The notes: generated from the letters alone by a model not told the origin. Positions 33,547 through 42,397 are shown, counted from the stretch's first letter. The stretch is DNA of 64,000 nt from SLSG01 sp964477035 (GCA_964477035.1 CAYZCW010000012.1:1-64000), one strand, 5' to 3'. Program-made: numbers and translations.

Positions 33547-34806
33547 ATGATCTTGTTAGAAGTCGGAAGTCTTTGGGTAATTGCCCTCAGCGTGATCATG
33601 TTCCTGGGGATCATGCTGCTGCTGGTCGCCGTCCTGCTGTATGCACGTTCCAGGCTCGTGCCCACCGGACCGGTCAAGGTGACCATCAATGAGGAAAAGG
33701 AAATCGAAGTCAACGCCGGCAGCACCCTGCTGACCACCTTGTCGGAGCAGGGTATTTACCTGCCCAGTGCCTGTGGCGGCGGGGGAACCTGTGCCATGTG
33801 CAAATGCCAGGTGCTGGATGGCGCGGGCGACATCCTGCCGACCGAAGTGGGTTACTTCACCCGGAAGGAGGTACAGGACAAGTGGCGGCTGAGTTGCCAG
33901 GTCAAGGTGAAGCAGGACCTGGACATCCGGGTGCCCAAGGAGGTCTTCGGGATCAAGAAGTGGGAATGTGAGGTGGTCTCCAACCACAATGTGGCCACTT
34001 TTATCAAGGAGTTTGTGGTGAGGCTGCCCGAGGGTGAATCGATGGACTTCAAGTCGGGCGGTTACATCCAGATCGATGTGCCGGCCTGCGAGGTGGATTT
34101 CAAGGACATCGAGGTGGAGGAGGAATACCGGAGCGATTGGGATAAACTCAGGATGTGGGACCTTAAGATGCGCAATCCGGAGCCCATTTTCCGGGCCTAT
34201 TCCATGGCCAACCACCCGGCCGAAGGGAACATCATCATGCTGAACATCCGCATCGCCACCCCGCCCTGGGACAGCAGGAAAAACACCTTCATGAACGTCA
34301 ATCCGGGCATTTGTTCCTCCTTTGTGTTCTCGCGCAAGCCGGGCGACAAGGTGACCATTTCGGGGCCCTACGGGGAGTTTCACATCAAGGATACCGGTCG
34401 CGAGATGGTTTACATCGGGGGAGGGGCCGGCATGGCCCCGCTCCGTTCCCACATCTTTCACCTGTTCCATACGCTCAAGACCGACAGGAAGGTCTCCTAC
34501 TGGTATGGGGCCCGCTCGAAAAGGGAGGTCTTTTACGAGGAAGAGTTTCGCAAGATTGAAAAGGATTTCCCCAACTTCCGGTTCAACATTGCTTTGTCAG
34601 AGCCTTTGCCGGAGGACAACTGGGATGGCTATACCGGATTCATCCACCAGGTGGTGCTGGACAACTACCTGGAAAAGCATCCCGAGCCCGAAGAGGTCGA
34701 GTACTACCTGTGCGGCCCGCCCATCATGAACGAGTCGGTCCTGACCATGCTGGACAATTTGGGTGTGCCCGGAGAAAACATCGACCTGGACGATTTCGGA
34801 GGCTAA
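33547..34806 (+). CDS. nqrF: Na+-translocating NADH:quinone oxidoreductase subunit F
   Basis: A 419-residue NADH-oxidising subunit. An N-terminal membrane anchor (about 8-32) leads to a [2Fe-2S] ferredoxin domain with C76, C82, C85 and C117 (SACGGGGTCAMCKC, then RLSCQ). An FAD-binding domain (RAYSMAN) and an NADH-binding domain (GGGAGMAPLRS, 'EYYLCGPPIMN') follow. The ATG at 33547 is used because 14 codons upstream encode no membrane-anchor-like residues. Last nqr gene; the CDF exporter starts 11 bases later. Confidence 0.97.
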   Translation: MILLEVGSLWVIALSVIMFLGIMLLLVAVLLYARSRLVPTGPVKVTINEEKEIEVNAGSTLLTTLSEQGIYLPSACGGGGTCAMCKCQVLDGAGDILPTEVGYFTRKEVQDKWRLSCQVKVKQDLDIRVPKEVFGIKKWECEVVSNHNVATFIKEFVVRLPEGESMDFKSGGYIQIDVPACEVDFKDIEVEEEYRSDWDKLRMWDLKMRNPEPIFRAYSMANHPAEGNIIMLNIRIATPPWDSRKNTFMNVNPGICSSFVFSRKPGDKVTISGPYGEFHIKDTGREMVYIGGGAGMAPLRSHIFHLFHTLKTDRKVSYWYGARSKREVFYEEEFRKIEKDFPNFRFNIALSEPLPEDNWDGYTGFIHQVVLDNYLEKHPEPEEVEYYLCGPPIMNESVLTMLDNLGVPGENIDLDDFGG

Positions 34807-34817
34807 CCCCCGGCCCA

Positions 34818-35705
34818 ATGAACCAACGCAACCACCAGGCCAACCGAATTACCTGGATTGGCTTTTTTGCCAACCTGGTCCTCTTCCTGTTCAAACTGCT
34901 GGCCGGGATCCTGGGGCGTAGTGCGGCCATGGTGGCCGATGCGGTGCATTCTGTGAGCGACTTCGGGACGGACCTGGTGGTGGTGGGCAGCCTCCGGGTG
35001 GCCTCCCGCCCCAGGGACGGCAACCACAAGTACGGGCACGGCAAGGTGGAGACCCTGGCCACCGCCTTTGTGGGAGGGGTATTGTTTCTCGTGGGACTGG
35101 GAATCCTGGGTTCCGGGCTCAGGAACATCGTCGGCCATTTTACCGGAAGCCCCCTGGAACGGCCCGGCCTGATTGCCTTCTATGCAGCCCTGGTGTCTAT
35201 TGCCGTGAAGGAGGTGTTGTTCCGGTACACCATCCAGGTGGGCATGCGCATCGATAGCCAGGTGGTCGTTGCCAATGCCTGGCACCACCGCAGCGATGCC
35301 TATTCCTCCATCGGGACGGTGGCCGGGATCGGCGGGGCCATATTCCTGGGCGAGCAATGGGTGATCCTGGATCCCCTGGCGGCCATGATGGTGAGTGTCT
35401 TTATTTTCAGGGTGGCATTCAGGATCACCAGGGAATCCCTGCTGGAGCTGATCGAAACCAGCCTGCCCCACAAGAAGGAGAAGGAGATCCTGGATATTGC
35501 CCGGAAAGTTAACGGGGTACACAATCCCCATGATTTGAAAACCCGCAAGATCGGCAACAACATTGCGATTGACCTGCACATAGAGGTGGAGAGTGGCCTG
35601 AACGTGGAAGAGGCGCATGACATCACCGTCAGCCTGGAACGGCACCTCCGGAAGGCTTACGGGGAGGATACGTTTATTTCCGTGCATACCGAGCCCCTCC
35701 GTTGA
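34818..35705 (+). CDS. Cation diffusion facilitator (CDF) family metal exporter
   Basis: A 295-residue membrane protein with about six helices and a cytoplasmic C-terminal domain. The metal-site motifs HSVSDFGTD (helix 2) and HHRSDAYSS (helix 5) give the H/DxxxD pattern of Zn/Fe/Mn exporters. The C-terminal part (about 215-295) is the CDF ferredoxin-like dimerisation domain ('HDLKTRKIGNNIAIDLHIEV'). It lies 11 bases after nqrF and 47 before apbE, so it is probably co-transcribed with the sodium pump and its maturase. The exact metal is not predictable; iron or zinc is likeliest. Confidence 0.93.
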   Translation: MNQRNHQANRITWIGFFANLVLFLFKLLAGILGRSAAMVADAVHSVSDFGTDLVVVGSLRVASRPRDGNHKYGHGKVETLATAFVGGVLFLVGLGILGSGLRNIVGHFTGSPLERPGLIAFYAALVSIAVKEVLFRYTIQVGMRIDSQVVVANAWHHRSDAYSSIGTVAGIGGAIFLGEQWVILDPLAAMMVSVFIFRVAFRITRESLLELIETSLPHKKEKEILDIARKVNGVHNPHDLKTRKIGNNIAIDLHIEVESGLNVEEAHDITVSLERHLRKAYGEDTFISVHTEPLR

Positions 35706-35752
35706 ATGGCGGCCTCATGCCCCCTTACCCCGGTTTTAACAGCTTCATGACC

Positions 35753-36781
35753 ATGAAAACAATGCAAATCCCCTGCCGCCTCTGCCGGCACCTTACTTGG
35801 ATCACGATCCTGCTGGTGGCAGGTTCCTGCGGCACCCGCCAGGAAGCCAGTCAGGTCAGCCTGCACGGCATGGTTTTCGGCACCTATTACAGCGTGATCT
35901 ATTACGATGCGGCATCGCGCGACTTTCAGCAGGATATCGACAGTTTGTTCGCCGCCTTCAATCAAAGCCTGTCCTACTACCAGGAAAACTCCCTGGTCTC
36001 GCGCATCAACCGGAATGAGTCGGACAGGGTGGATGATTGGTTTCGCACGGTGTACCTGCGGGCAGAATCCATCTCCCGGGAAACCCGAGGGGCGTTCGAT
36101 GCCACCGTATCCCCCCTGGTCAACGCCTGGGGCTTCGGGTTCTCGGAGCGGGCCGTGATGGACCAGGGAAAGGTGGACAGCCTCATGGCGTTCGTGGGCC
36201 ATGATAGGGTCCGTCTGGAAGGCGACCGCATTGTCAAGGACGACCCGAGGGTGCAGTTTGATTTCAACGCCATTGCCAAGGGCTACGCCGCCGATGTGGT
36301 GGGCGGGTTCCTGGAGTCCGAAGGCATCACCACCTACCTGGTGGAGATCGGGGGCGACCTGCTGGCGCGGGGCCTGAAGCCGGACGGCAGCGCCTGGAAG
36401 GTCGGTCTGGAACGGCCGGCCGAAAGCATGGATGCACCCCAGCAGTGGGATTATTATGTGGAGGTTGCCGATGTGGGCCTGGCCACCTCGGGCAACTACC
36501 GCCGGTACTATGAGGACCGGGGGCAGCGCTATTCCCACACCATCAGTCCGCAGACAGGTTACCCGGTCGATCATTCCTTGCTGAGCGCCTCGGTCTTTGC
36601 CCCGGATGCCATGTCGGCCGATGCCTATGCGACGGCCTTCATGGTCATGGGTCCCGATGCGGCCCTTCGCTTCGTGGAGGAACGTGATGATTTGGAAGCC
36701 TTTTTCGTATACGCTGCCGGGGAAAATGGTTACGAAACCAGGGCAAGCAGCGGGCTGATCCTGAAGAGAAGGCCCCGCTGA
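35753..36781 (+). CDS. apbE: FAD:protein FMN transferase, lipoprotein form
   Basis: A 342-residue periplasmic enzyme that attaches FMN to threonine in NqrB and NqrC using FAD. The N-terminus has a lipobox VAGSC. Family motifs: 'GMVFGTYYSVIYY', 'FDATVSPLVNAWGFG', 'FDFNAIAKGYAADVVGGFLE', 'GGDLLARGLKPDG', and the metal-site segment 'DAMSADAYATAFMVMG'. The start is uncertain: in-frame ATGs at 35702, 35747 and 35753 are possible; the last gives the most normal lipoprotein signal. Its place next to nqrF fits its role as NQR maturase. Confidence 0.95.
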   Translation: MKTMQIPCRLCRHLTWITILLVAGSCGTRQEASQVSLHGMVFGTYYSVIYYDAASRDFQQDIDSLFAAFNQSLSYYQENSLVSRINRNESDRVDDWFRTVYLRAESISRETRGAFDATVSPLVNAWGFGFSERAVMDQGKVDSLMAFVGHDRVRLEGDRIVKDDPRVQFDFNAIAKGYAADVVGGFLESEGITTYLVEIGGDLLARGLKPDGSAWKVGLERPAESMDAPQQWDYYVEVADVGLATSGNYRRYYEDRGQRYSHTISPQTGYPVDHSLLSASVFAPDAMSADAYATAFMVMGPDAALRFVEERDDLEAFFVYAAGENGYETRASSGLILKRRPR

Positions 36782-36847
36782 GGCATTGGATTGCCGCGAC
36801 GGGTGGGTATTTTTTTGTATATTTACCCTATCAAGACACGGCATCCC

Positions 36848-37852
36848 ATGAAACGCGCACAAAGAATCCGCCTGGGCATTTTTATCCTGATCAGCCTCAC
36901 CCTATTGCTGGTGCTGGTGGGTTTCTTCACGGCCCGCCGCCTTTTCGAGCAAAAGGACTTTTACCATGTGGCCTACCAGGATGTGTCGGTCAGCGGCCTT
37001 GAGGTGGGCAGCCCGGTCAAGTTCCTGGGGATCAATGTCGGGTCCATTGCCGAAATCTACATCGATCCACAGGAGGTCAATACCATCATCGTCCGGATCG
37101 CCCTGAGGAAAGACACCCCCGTCAAGGTGGACGCCGTGGCGGACATCGTGGCCATGGGAATTACCGGGCTAAAAACCATTGAAATAAGAGGGGGGAGCCA
37201 GGAGGCAGACTTCCTGCCGGAGGAGGGGTATATCCAGGCCGGCAGCTCCCTGACCGAAGACATCACCGGAAAGGCGGAGGTCATCGCTTTCAAGGCCGAA
37301 CAGGTGCTTAACAACCTGCAGGAGTTTACCCGTCCCGAAAACCTTGCCCGGGCCACCGAGGCCATTGACCGGGTGGGGGAGTTGTCTGGACAGGCCTCGG
37401 TGGCCCTGGCCCTCATGCAGGAGGTGTTGGCCGAGAACCGGGCCGACCTGCGGCAGACCATGGAGGCGGCCGCCCAGATCGGTTCCCGCCTGGAGGATAC
37501 TTCCGGGGAACTGCTCGCAGTGGTGGAACGGGCCAACCACATCATGCAGGGAGACACCCTCAGCCAGGTCCTCGGAAACCTGCGGGATGTGTCGGTCACC
37601 CTCCGGGAGACCAACCTGAACGAGCTGATTGAGAACCTGGCCCTGGTGACCCTGCAGACACAGGACCTGCTTCTCCAGGTGAGCCGGGACCTCGACCAGG
37701 GCAGTGAATCCCTTAAGGACAACCTGCTCCTGTTGCAGTATACCCTGATGAACCTGAATGAGGCCGCGCGCAAGATCAATGCCAACCCCTCGGTGCTGAT
37801 CCGGGGACAGGGACAGCAAGGCACCCCCGACAGATTGTTACAGCAACCCTAA
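36848..37852 (+). CDS. MlaD-type MCE-domain substrate-binding protein
   Basis: A 334-residue protein. One N-terminal membrane anchor (about 9-29) is followed by an MCE domain (about 38-115; 'YQDVSVSGLEVGSPVKFLGINVGSIAEIYI', 'ITGLKTIEIRGG'), then a long helical region (about 130-315) predicted to be coiled. MCE proteins form hexameric rings that carry lipids between inner and outer membranes. First gene of a four-gene lipid-transport operon (MCE, auxiliary lipoprotein, permease, ATPase). The ATG at 36848 places the anchor at the N-terminus. Confidence 0.92.
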   Translation: MKRAQRIRLGIFILISLTLLLVLVGFFTARRLFEQKDFYHVAYQDVSVSGLEVGSPVKFLGINVGSIAEIYIDPQEVNTIIVRIALRKDTPVKVDAVADIVAMGITGLKTIEIRGGSQEADFLPEEGYIQAGSSLTEDITGKAEVIAFKAEQVLNNLQEFTRPENLARATEAIDRVGELSGQASVALALMQEVLAENRADLRQTMEAAAQIGSRLEDTSGELLAVVERANHIMQGDTLSQVLGNLRDVSVTLRETNLNELIENLALVTLQTQDLLLQVSRDLDQGSESLKDNLLLLQYTLMNLNEAARKINANPSVLIRGQGQQGTPDRLLQQP

Positions 37853-37865
37853 AAAAACAGGATGC

Positions 37866-38483
37866 ATGAACCGTTTGATAATGACCCTGCTGCTGTTTTC
37901 CCTGCTGCTGTCTTCCTGCGGAGGCGGCAAGCAGGTGCCCAGCAGATTCTACATCCTGGAATATCCCGCCCTGGAGGACGGATTTGTGCAGGACCGTGAC
38001 GGGGACCTGTTGCCCGGGCTGGTCCAGGTGGAAACCCCCGTGCTGGGGCAGGCATACCTGACCCACCAGATCGCCCTGAGGGAGGGCAGCCACGCGATCC
38101 GGTATTTTTCATTCAACGAATGGGCCGTGCGGCCCGACCAGGCCCTGGAGGAGATTCTGCGGCAATACCTGTCGAAACATCCCCTCTTCACGGAAGGCTT
38201 GGCAGGGCGTTCCGCCGGAGAAGCCGGGTACCGCCTGGAAACCTTTGTGTTCCGGCTGGAGGTGGGCAGGGAGCAGAATGATTTTGTAGCCAGCCTGGAC
38301 ATGGAGCTGGTACTGACCGACACCGCATCGGGCAGGGTGGTGGCAAGCCGGGAGGCTAGCCACCGGGAGCGCCTGGCCCAGCGTGACCTCAACCTGTTTG
38401 CCAGGGCGGTGAGCGAAGCCTTCGTTCTGGAGCTGGACCGCTTCGCAGCGCAGCTGCTTCAGGAGAGTCCCGGGGGGGAATAG
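37866..38483 (+). CDS. ABC-transport auxiliary lipoprotein (PqiC/LetC-like)
   Basis: A 205-residue lipoprotein with lipobox LLSSC (C18). The mature start 'SRFYILEYPALED' and 'VETPVLGQAYLTHQIALREGSHAIRYFSFNEWAVRPDQALEEIL' match the ABC_trans_aux family, whose members sit at the outer membrane and complete MCE lipid-transport bridges. It lies 13 bases after the MCE gene and 19 before the permease gene. The role in phospholipid movement is inferred from family and context. Confidence 0.85.
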   Translation: MNRLIMTLLLFSLLLSSCGGGKQVPSRFYILEYPALEDGFVQDRDGDLLPGLVQVETPVLGQAYLTHQIALREGSHAIRYFSFNEWAVRPDQALEEILRQYLSKHPLFTEGLAGRSAGEAGYRLETFVFRLEVGREQNDFVASLDMELVLTDTASGRVVASREASHRERLAQRDLNLFARAVSEAFVLELDRFAAQLLQESPGGE

Positions 38484-38502
38484 ATGCGGCCCCGCCGCCT
38501 GT

Positions 38503-39645
38503 ATGAAACAACGCATGACACATACCAACTTCGGGGATGACCCTGACCGGAAAGGATTGTTCTTCCACCTGGAAGGCAATGTCCTGCGCCTGACCGGGGG
38601 GCTGACCATCATAGAATCCGGCGGTTTTGTCAGGAGGCTTACCCGGAGTCTGAGGGACTACCGGGAGAAAGAGCTGGTGGTCGACCTGGACGGCTTGTCC
38701 GGGGTGGACAGCGCCGGTGTGACCAGCCTGTACCATATTAAAAACACGGCGTCAGAAAAGGGAGTTACGGTTTCCTTCCGGGGTGGTTCCTCCGCCGTGC
38801 AGCAGAAATTGGTGTTGTTTCGCCCGGAGACTTCAGGCCACCTGATCAGGCCTGCAGACATGGACCTGCTGGAACGGATCGGCACCCGGGTGCAGGTCTT
38901 TTTCGCCGACTATGTCTTTGAATTCATCCTTTTGGCGGCCAATGTGTTTTACTGGTCTGTCGTGGGACTCTTCAACCGCAAATCCAGGAGGGAGGGGGCG
39001 TTTGTCAACCAGGCCGTGCTCATCGGGGTGAATGCCGTGCTGATCGTGGTGTTCCTGTCCTTCGTGATAGGCTTCGTCATGGCCCTTCAATCGGCGGGCC
39101 AGCTGCGTTCATTCGGTGCGAATATATTCGTGGTCGACCTGGTGGTCATCGCGGTGATGAGCCAGATGGGGCCCCTGATCACGGCCATCCTGGTAGCCGG
39201 CCGGAGCGGCTCGGCCATCGCGGCAGAGATCGCCACCATGAAGGTCACGGCCGAACTGGACGCACTCACCACCATGGGCCTCAACCCCATCCGGTTTGTG
39301 GTGGTCCCCAAGCTGTACGCCTGCCTGTTGACCATGCCCTTCCTGATCATCCTGGCCAATGTGTCAGGCATGATGGGAGGCGGTCTTGCCGCCAATATCT
39401 ATTTGGATATCACCCCCGAGGTGTTTATCAACCGCATGGGGGAGGTGATGAAGAACAAAGACCTGCTGACAGGCTTCGTCAAGAGCCAGGTCTATGCTGC
39501 CCTCATCGTGCTGACCGGCAGCTTTTACGGATTCCGTGTCGTGCGAGGGGCAGAAGGCGTGGGCAAGGCGGCCACCTTGTCGGTGGTCGTGGCCATTTCA
39601 CTGGTGATTCTGGCAGACAGCCTGCTGGGGCTCCTGTTTTATTGA
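38503..39645 (+). CDS. MlaE-type lipid ABC permease with fused STAS domain
   Basis: A 380-residue protein. Residues about 18-115 form a STAS domain ('KELVVDLDGLSGVDSAGVTSLYHI', matching the MlaB fold), fused to a MlaE permease (about 125-380) with the signature 'LVAGRSGSAIAAEIATMKVTAELDALTTMGLNPIRFVVVPK' and about five helices. In E. coli, MlaB and MlaE are separate proteins; this fusion carries both. An internal ATG four codons downstream is an alternative start. It forms the inner-membrane core with the ATPase encoded 12 bases later. Confidence 0.94.
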   Translation: MKQRMTHTNFGDDPDRKGLFFHLEGNVLRLTGGLTIIESGGFVRRLTRSLRDYREKELVVDLDGLSGVDSAGVTSLYHIKNTASEKGVTVSFRGGSSAVQQKLVLFRPETSGHLIRPADMDLLERIGTRVQVFFADYVFEFILLAANVFYWSVVGLFNRKSRREGAFVNQAVLIGVNAVLIVVFLSFVIGFVMALQSAGQLRSFGANIFVVDLVVIAVMSQMGPLITAILVAGRSGSAIAAEIATMKVTAELDALTTMGLNPIRFVVVPKLYACLLTMPFLIILANVSGMMGGGLAANIYLDITPEVFINRMGEVMKNKDLLTGFVKSQVYAALIVLTGSFYGFRVVRGAEGVGKAATLSVVVAISLVILADSLLGLLFY

Positions 39646-39657
39646 TGAAAGGTACCC

Positions 39658-40425
39658 ATGGATAAGGAAGCAGTCATCCTGGTGGAAGAGCTTCACTCGT
39701 CGTTCGACGGGTTGCCCGTGTTGTCCGGTGTGTCCTTTACCGTCCTGAAAGGGGAGGTGACCGTCATTCTGGGCGGCAGCGGCTCCGGCAAGACGACCCT
39801 GCTGAAACACCTGCTCTCCCTCTTTCCCATTGAGCAGGGCCGTGTGGAGATATTGGGCAGGGACCTGAGGACCCTTCGTGAGGCAGAGCAGGTGGCCTTG
39901 TACCTTCAGATGGGGGTGTTCTACCAGAACGGCGCCCTGCTGAATTCCCTGACGGTCGCGGAGAACGTCGCCCTGCCCCTGGAGCAGCACACCGACCTGC
40001 CCCGTTCCGTGATCGAGGACCTGGTGCGGATGAAACTCGGGCTGGTCCACCTGGCCCATGCCCGGCACCTGTATCCTTCCCAGCTCAGCGGGGGCATGCT
40101 CAAACGGGCTGCCCTGGCCAGGGCCATCGCCATGGACCCGCCCCTGTTGTTTTGCGACGAGCCGGGAGCCGGGCTGGATCCCATCTCCCTTGAGTCGCTC
40201 GACCGGCTCATCCTGAATTTGAAAAACCAGCTGGGCATGACCATCGTCATGGTGACCCACGAGGTGTCCAGCATCCTCAGGGTGGCGGATAAGATTGTGT
40301 TCCTGGATGAAGGGAAGGTGGTATTTCAGGGGACGGTAAACGAGGTGCTTTCTTCCGAAAACCAGGGAGTGCTGGATTATTTCTCCGTCCTGAGGGCGGG
40401 GAAGGACCATGGCGGCAAAGGCTGA
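39658..40425 (+). CDS. MlaF-type lipid ABC ATPase
   Basis: A 255-residue ATP-binding protein. Walker A is 'GGSGSGKTTL', the Q-loop lies in 'GVFYQNGALLNSLTV', the signature is LSGGM and Walker B is LLFCDEPGAGLDP with the H-loop in 'MVTHEVSS'. 'GALFQ...SLTVAENV' is typical of MlaF. It powers lipid movement through the STAS-MlaE permease encoded upstream. Last gene of the operon; it converges on a small minus-strand gene. Confidence 0.95.
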   Translation: MDKEAVILVEELHSSFDGLPVLSGVSFTVLKGEVTVILGGSGSGKTTLLKHLLSLFPIEQGRVEILGRDLRTLREAEQVALYLQMGVFYQNGALLNSLTVAENVALPLEQHTDLPRSVIEDLVRMKLGLVHLAHARHLYPSQLSGGMLKRAALARAIAMDPPLLFCDEPGAGLDPISLESLDRLILNLKNQLGMTIVMVTHEVSSILRVADKIVFLDEGKVVFQGTVNEVLSSENQGVLDYFSVLRAGKDHGGKG

Positions 40426-40488
40426 TTGCGCTGCTCCGGCTGGTTTCCCTGAAAAGAGTTCTTTCCGTAAACCGTATCCGGGAAAGGA

Positions 40489-40701
40489 TCAGGAATGCCC
40501 TGTCTTCAGCTTTCCTGTCGCCCCCTCGCAGTCTTCCGGACTGTCGGAGGCACAGCTGCAGGGCAGGGCCTTTCCCGTTTCGGGATCGAATTTGCTGCCG
40601 CAGGTCTTCGTAAAACTTCCCCCCGGTTTCAGGAACATCTTGATGGCGATGCCGGCAATGGCCAGGGCGAGAAGCAGTATGGCGGGAATGATGACTTCCA
40701 T
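40489..40701 (-). CDS. Small membrane protein with C-terminal four-cysteine motif (NqrM-like layout)
   Basis: A 70-residue protein: one membrane helix (about 4-23, IIPAILLLALAIAGIAIKMF), a short basic linker, then a cysteine-rich tail with TKTCGSKFDPETGKALPCSC and one more cysteine in 'EDCEG' (four cysteines in about 25 residues). Small proteins of this kind are widespread in Bacteroidota and usually labelled 'membrane or secreted protein'. The layout (one helix then four cysteines) is that of NqrM, the factor that inserts the iron centre between NqrD and NqrE. It lies 5.7 kb from nqrF on the other strand. Similarity to NqrM is in layout, not proven homology. Confidence 0.7.
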   Translation of the reverse strand: MEVIIPAILLLALAIAGIAIKMFLKPGGSFTKTCGSKFDPETGKALPCSCASDSPEDCEGATGKLKTGHS

Positions 40702-40712
40702 GGGGTTGGTGT

Positions 40713-40740
40713 TGGCTAATGGTTATTGGTTGTTGGGGTA
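40713..40740 (+). repeat. Short heptamer tandem repeat
   Basis: Four adjacent 7-base units: TGGCTAA, TGGTTAT, TGGTTGT, TGGGGTA, just upstream of the small cysteine-rich gene. The units resemble those of the repeat at 46427-46475 read on the other strand. Confidence 0.6.
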
Positions 40741-40790
40741 ACAAATGGGGGGCTTTGTATGTTCACTGAAGGGCCTGTTCGCCGGATCGG

Positions 40791-41540
40791 TCAGTCTTGT
40801 TTGCTGAACCAGGCCATGAGGATTCCGGCCGCTACGGAGGCATTGAGCGATTCGGCCCCGCCCCCTCCCGGAATGCGGACCTGGTGGTGCAGTGCCGGTA
40901 TCAGGCCCGGGGAGATGCCCCTGGATTCATTGCCGATCACCAGCAAAAGCGGGGCGTGCAGCGGGAGTTCGTACAGGTCCTTCCCCTGAAGGGTGGCCCC
41001 GGCAACGGAGACATCCCGGCCGGGATCCTGCACAAGGGGCAGCAGTTCCTCCGTGTGAATCCTGACCCGGAAGACCGATCCCATACTCGCCTGAATCACC
41101 TTCGGACCGAATGCTTCGGCTGAGTCGGGGGAACAGAACACCCTTTTCAGGCCGAACCAGTCGGCCGTCCGCACCATGGTGCCCAGGTTGCCGGGGTCCT
41201 GTATGCCATCCAGCACCAGCGTGATCCCCTTGGCCAGTTCCTCCCTGCTCCAGCCCGGCCGGGGCACCCTGCCCACGGCCAGCACCTGGTTGGGGGTGGT
41301 CAGGCCGCTGATCTTTTTGAGCACGGAGGGCGATACTTCGTGGACCTCGGTGCCGGAGGGGATCCTTTCGGCATGGTTTTCCAGCCAGGACTCCAGGGCG
41401 CACAGGCAGGTCACCTCCTGGTTTTCCTTCAGCATTTCCCCTACGATCTTTTCCCCTTCGGCAACGAAAAGTCCGTGTTGCCGGCGGAATTTTTTTACCT
41501 GCAGGGAGCGGATGAACTGTATGGTCCTTGTGCTGATCAT
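40791..41540 (-). CDS. TrmH-family 23S rRNA-type 2'-O-methyltransferase
   Basis: A 249-residue SPOUT methyltransferase with an N-terminal RNA-binding substrate domain (about 1-95; 'SLQVKKFRRQHGLFVAEGEKIVGEML') typical of RlmB/TsnR-like enzymes. SPOUT motifs: 'LVLDGIQDPGNLGTMVRTADWFG', 'LLLVIGNESRGIS' and 'IPGGGGAESLNASVAAGILMAWF'. It methylates ribose 2'-OH in rRNA; the nucleotide is not predictable. It follows the ribosomal operon on the same strand but is separated from it by a terminator. Confidence 0.92.
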   Translation of the reverse strand: MISTRTIQFIRSLQVKKFRRQHGLFVAEGEKIVGEMLKENQEVTCLCALESWLENHAERIPSGTEVHEVSPSVLKKISGLTTPNQVLAVGRVPRPGWSREELAKGITLVLDGIQDPGNLGTMVRTADWFGLKRVFCSPDSAEAFGPKVIQASMGSVFRVRIHTEELLPLVQDPGRDVSVAGATLQGKDLYELPLHAPLLLVIGNESRGISPGLIPALHHQVRIPGGGGAESLNASVAAGILMAWFSKQD

Positions 41541-41603
41541 GTCCTTTCATGGCGTGGCAAAAAGCCTGCATCACAGGCCGGCCGCCGCCTTTTCAAAAGT
41601 ACA

Positions 41604-41636
41604 TAAAAAAACCTGCCCGCAAACGAACGGGCAGGT
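41604..41636 (-). terminator. Intrinsic terminator after rplI
   Basis: On the minus strand a 9-base stem (ACCTGCCCG / CGGGCAGGT) is followed by a run of T. It lies just after the rplI stop at 41665. Confidence 0.88.
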
Positions 41637-41664
41637 CCTGGGGGAATCCTTTTCCGGATAAGCG

Positions 41665-42114
41665 CTACTCGGAGACCACCTCGAATTTGATGTCGAAGCG
41701 GACTTCCTTGTGCAGGTTGACCTTGGCGGTGTACACGCCCAGTTCCTTGACATTGTCCCCGTCCACCACGATTTTCTTGCGGTCCAGTTCGATGTCGTAC
41801 TGCTCCTTGATGGCTTCCGCGATCTGCAGGGCGTTCACCGATCCGAAGATCTTTCCGGAGGTGCCCGTCTTGGCGCCGATCTTGACCTCGATGTCGCGCA
41901 GCTTGTCGGCCAGCTTCTCGGCTTCCTTCTTCACTTTCTCCTCCTTGAAGGCACGCTGCCGGATGGTCTCAGCCAGTTTCTTCTTTTCAGAGGGGACGGC
42001 AAGAATGGCATACCCTTTGGGTATCAGATAGTTGGTTGCGTAACCGGGTTTGACGGTCACGATATCGTCCTTGAATCCCAGCTTGGGAACGTCTTGTGTC
42101 AGAATGATTTCCAT
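41665..42114 (-). CDS. rplI: 50S ribosomal protein L9
   Basis: A 149-residue protein starting MEIILTQDVPKLGFKDDIVTVKPGYATNYLIPKG, the L9 N-terminal rRNA-binding domain, followed by the long connecting helix (about 42-75) and C-terminal domain. Third gene of rpsF-rpsR-rplI, ten bases after rpsR. Confidence 0.98.
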   Translation of the reverse strand: MEIILTQDVPKLGFKDDIVTVKPGYATNYLIPKGYAILAVPSEKKKLAETIRQRAFKEEKVKKEAEKLADKLRDIEVKIGAKTGTSGKIFGSVNALQIAEAIKEQYDIELDRKKIVVDGDNVKELGVYTAKVNLHKEVRFDIKFEVVSE

Positions 42115-42124
42115 TGTTACCTCC

Positions 42125-42397
42125 CTATTTTAAAAGATCCGCTACATAAGGCATTAACGCAAGGTGTCTTGCTCTTTTGATGGCCCGGGCCACCTTGTGC
42201 TGGTACTTGACGGAAGTCCCGGTGATCCTTCTGGGAAGGATTTTGCCCTGTTCGTTGACGAACTTGAGCAGGAAGTTGGCGTCTTTGTAATCGATGTATT
42301 TGATGCCGGCCTTTTTAAAGCGACAGTATTTCTTTTTTTTGATATCCACCGCGATGGGGGTCAGATACCGGATTTCAGAACTTTGCTGGTTTGCCAT
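42125..42397 (-). CDS. rpsR: 30S ribosomal protein S18
   Basis: A 90-residue protein. The core 'YCRFKKAGIKYIDYKDANFLLKFVNEQGKILPRRITGTSVKYQHKVARAIKRARHLALMPYV' is diagnostic for S18. It pairs with S6 on the ribosome and lies 31 bases after rpsF. Confidence 0.98.
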   Translation of the reverse strand: MANQQSSEIRYLTPIAVDIKKKKYCRFKKAGIKYIDYKDANFLLKFVNEQGKILPRRITGTSVKYQHKVARAIKRARHLALMPYVADLLK

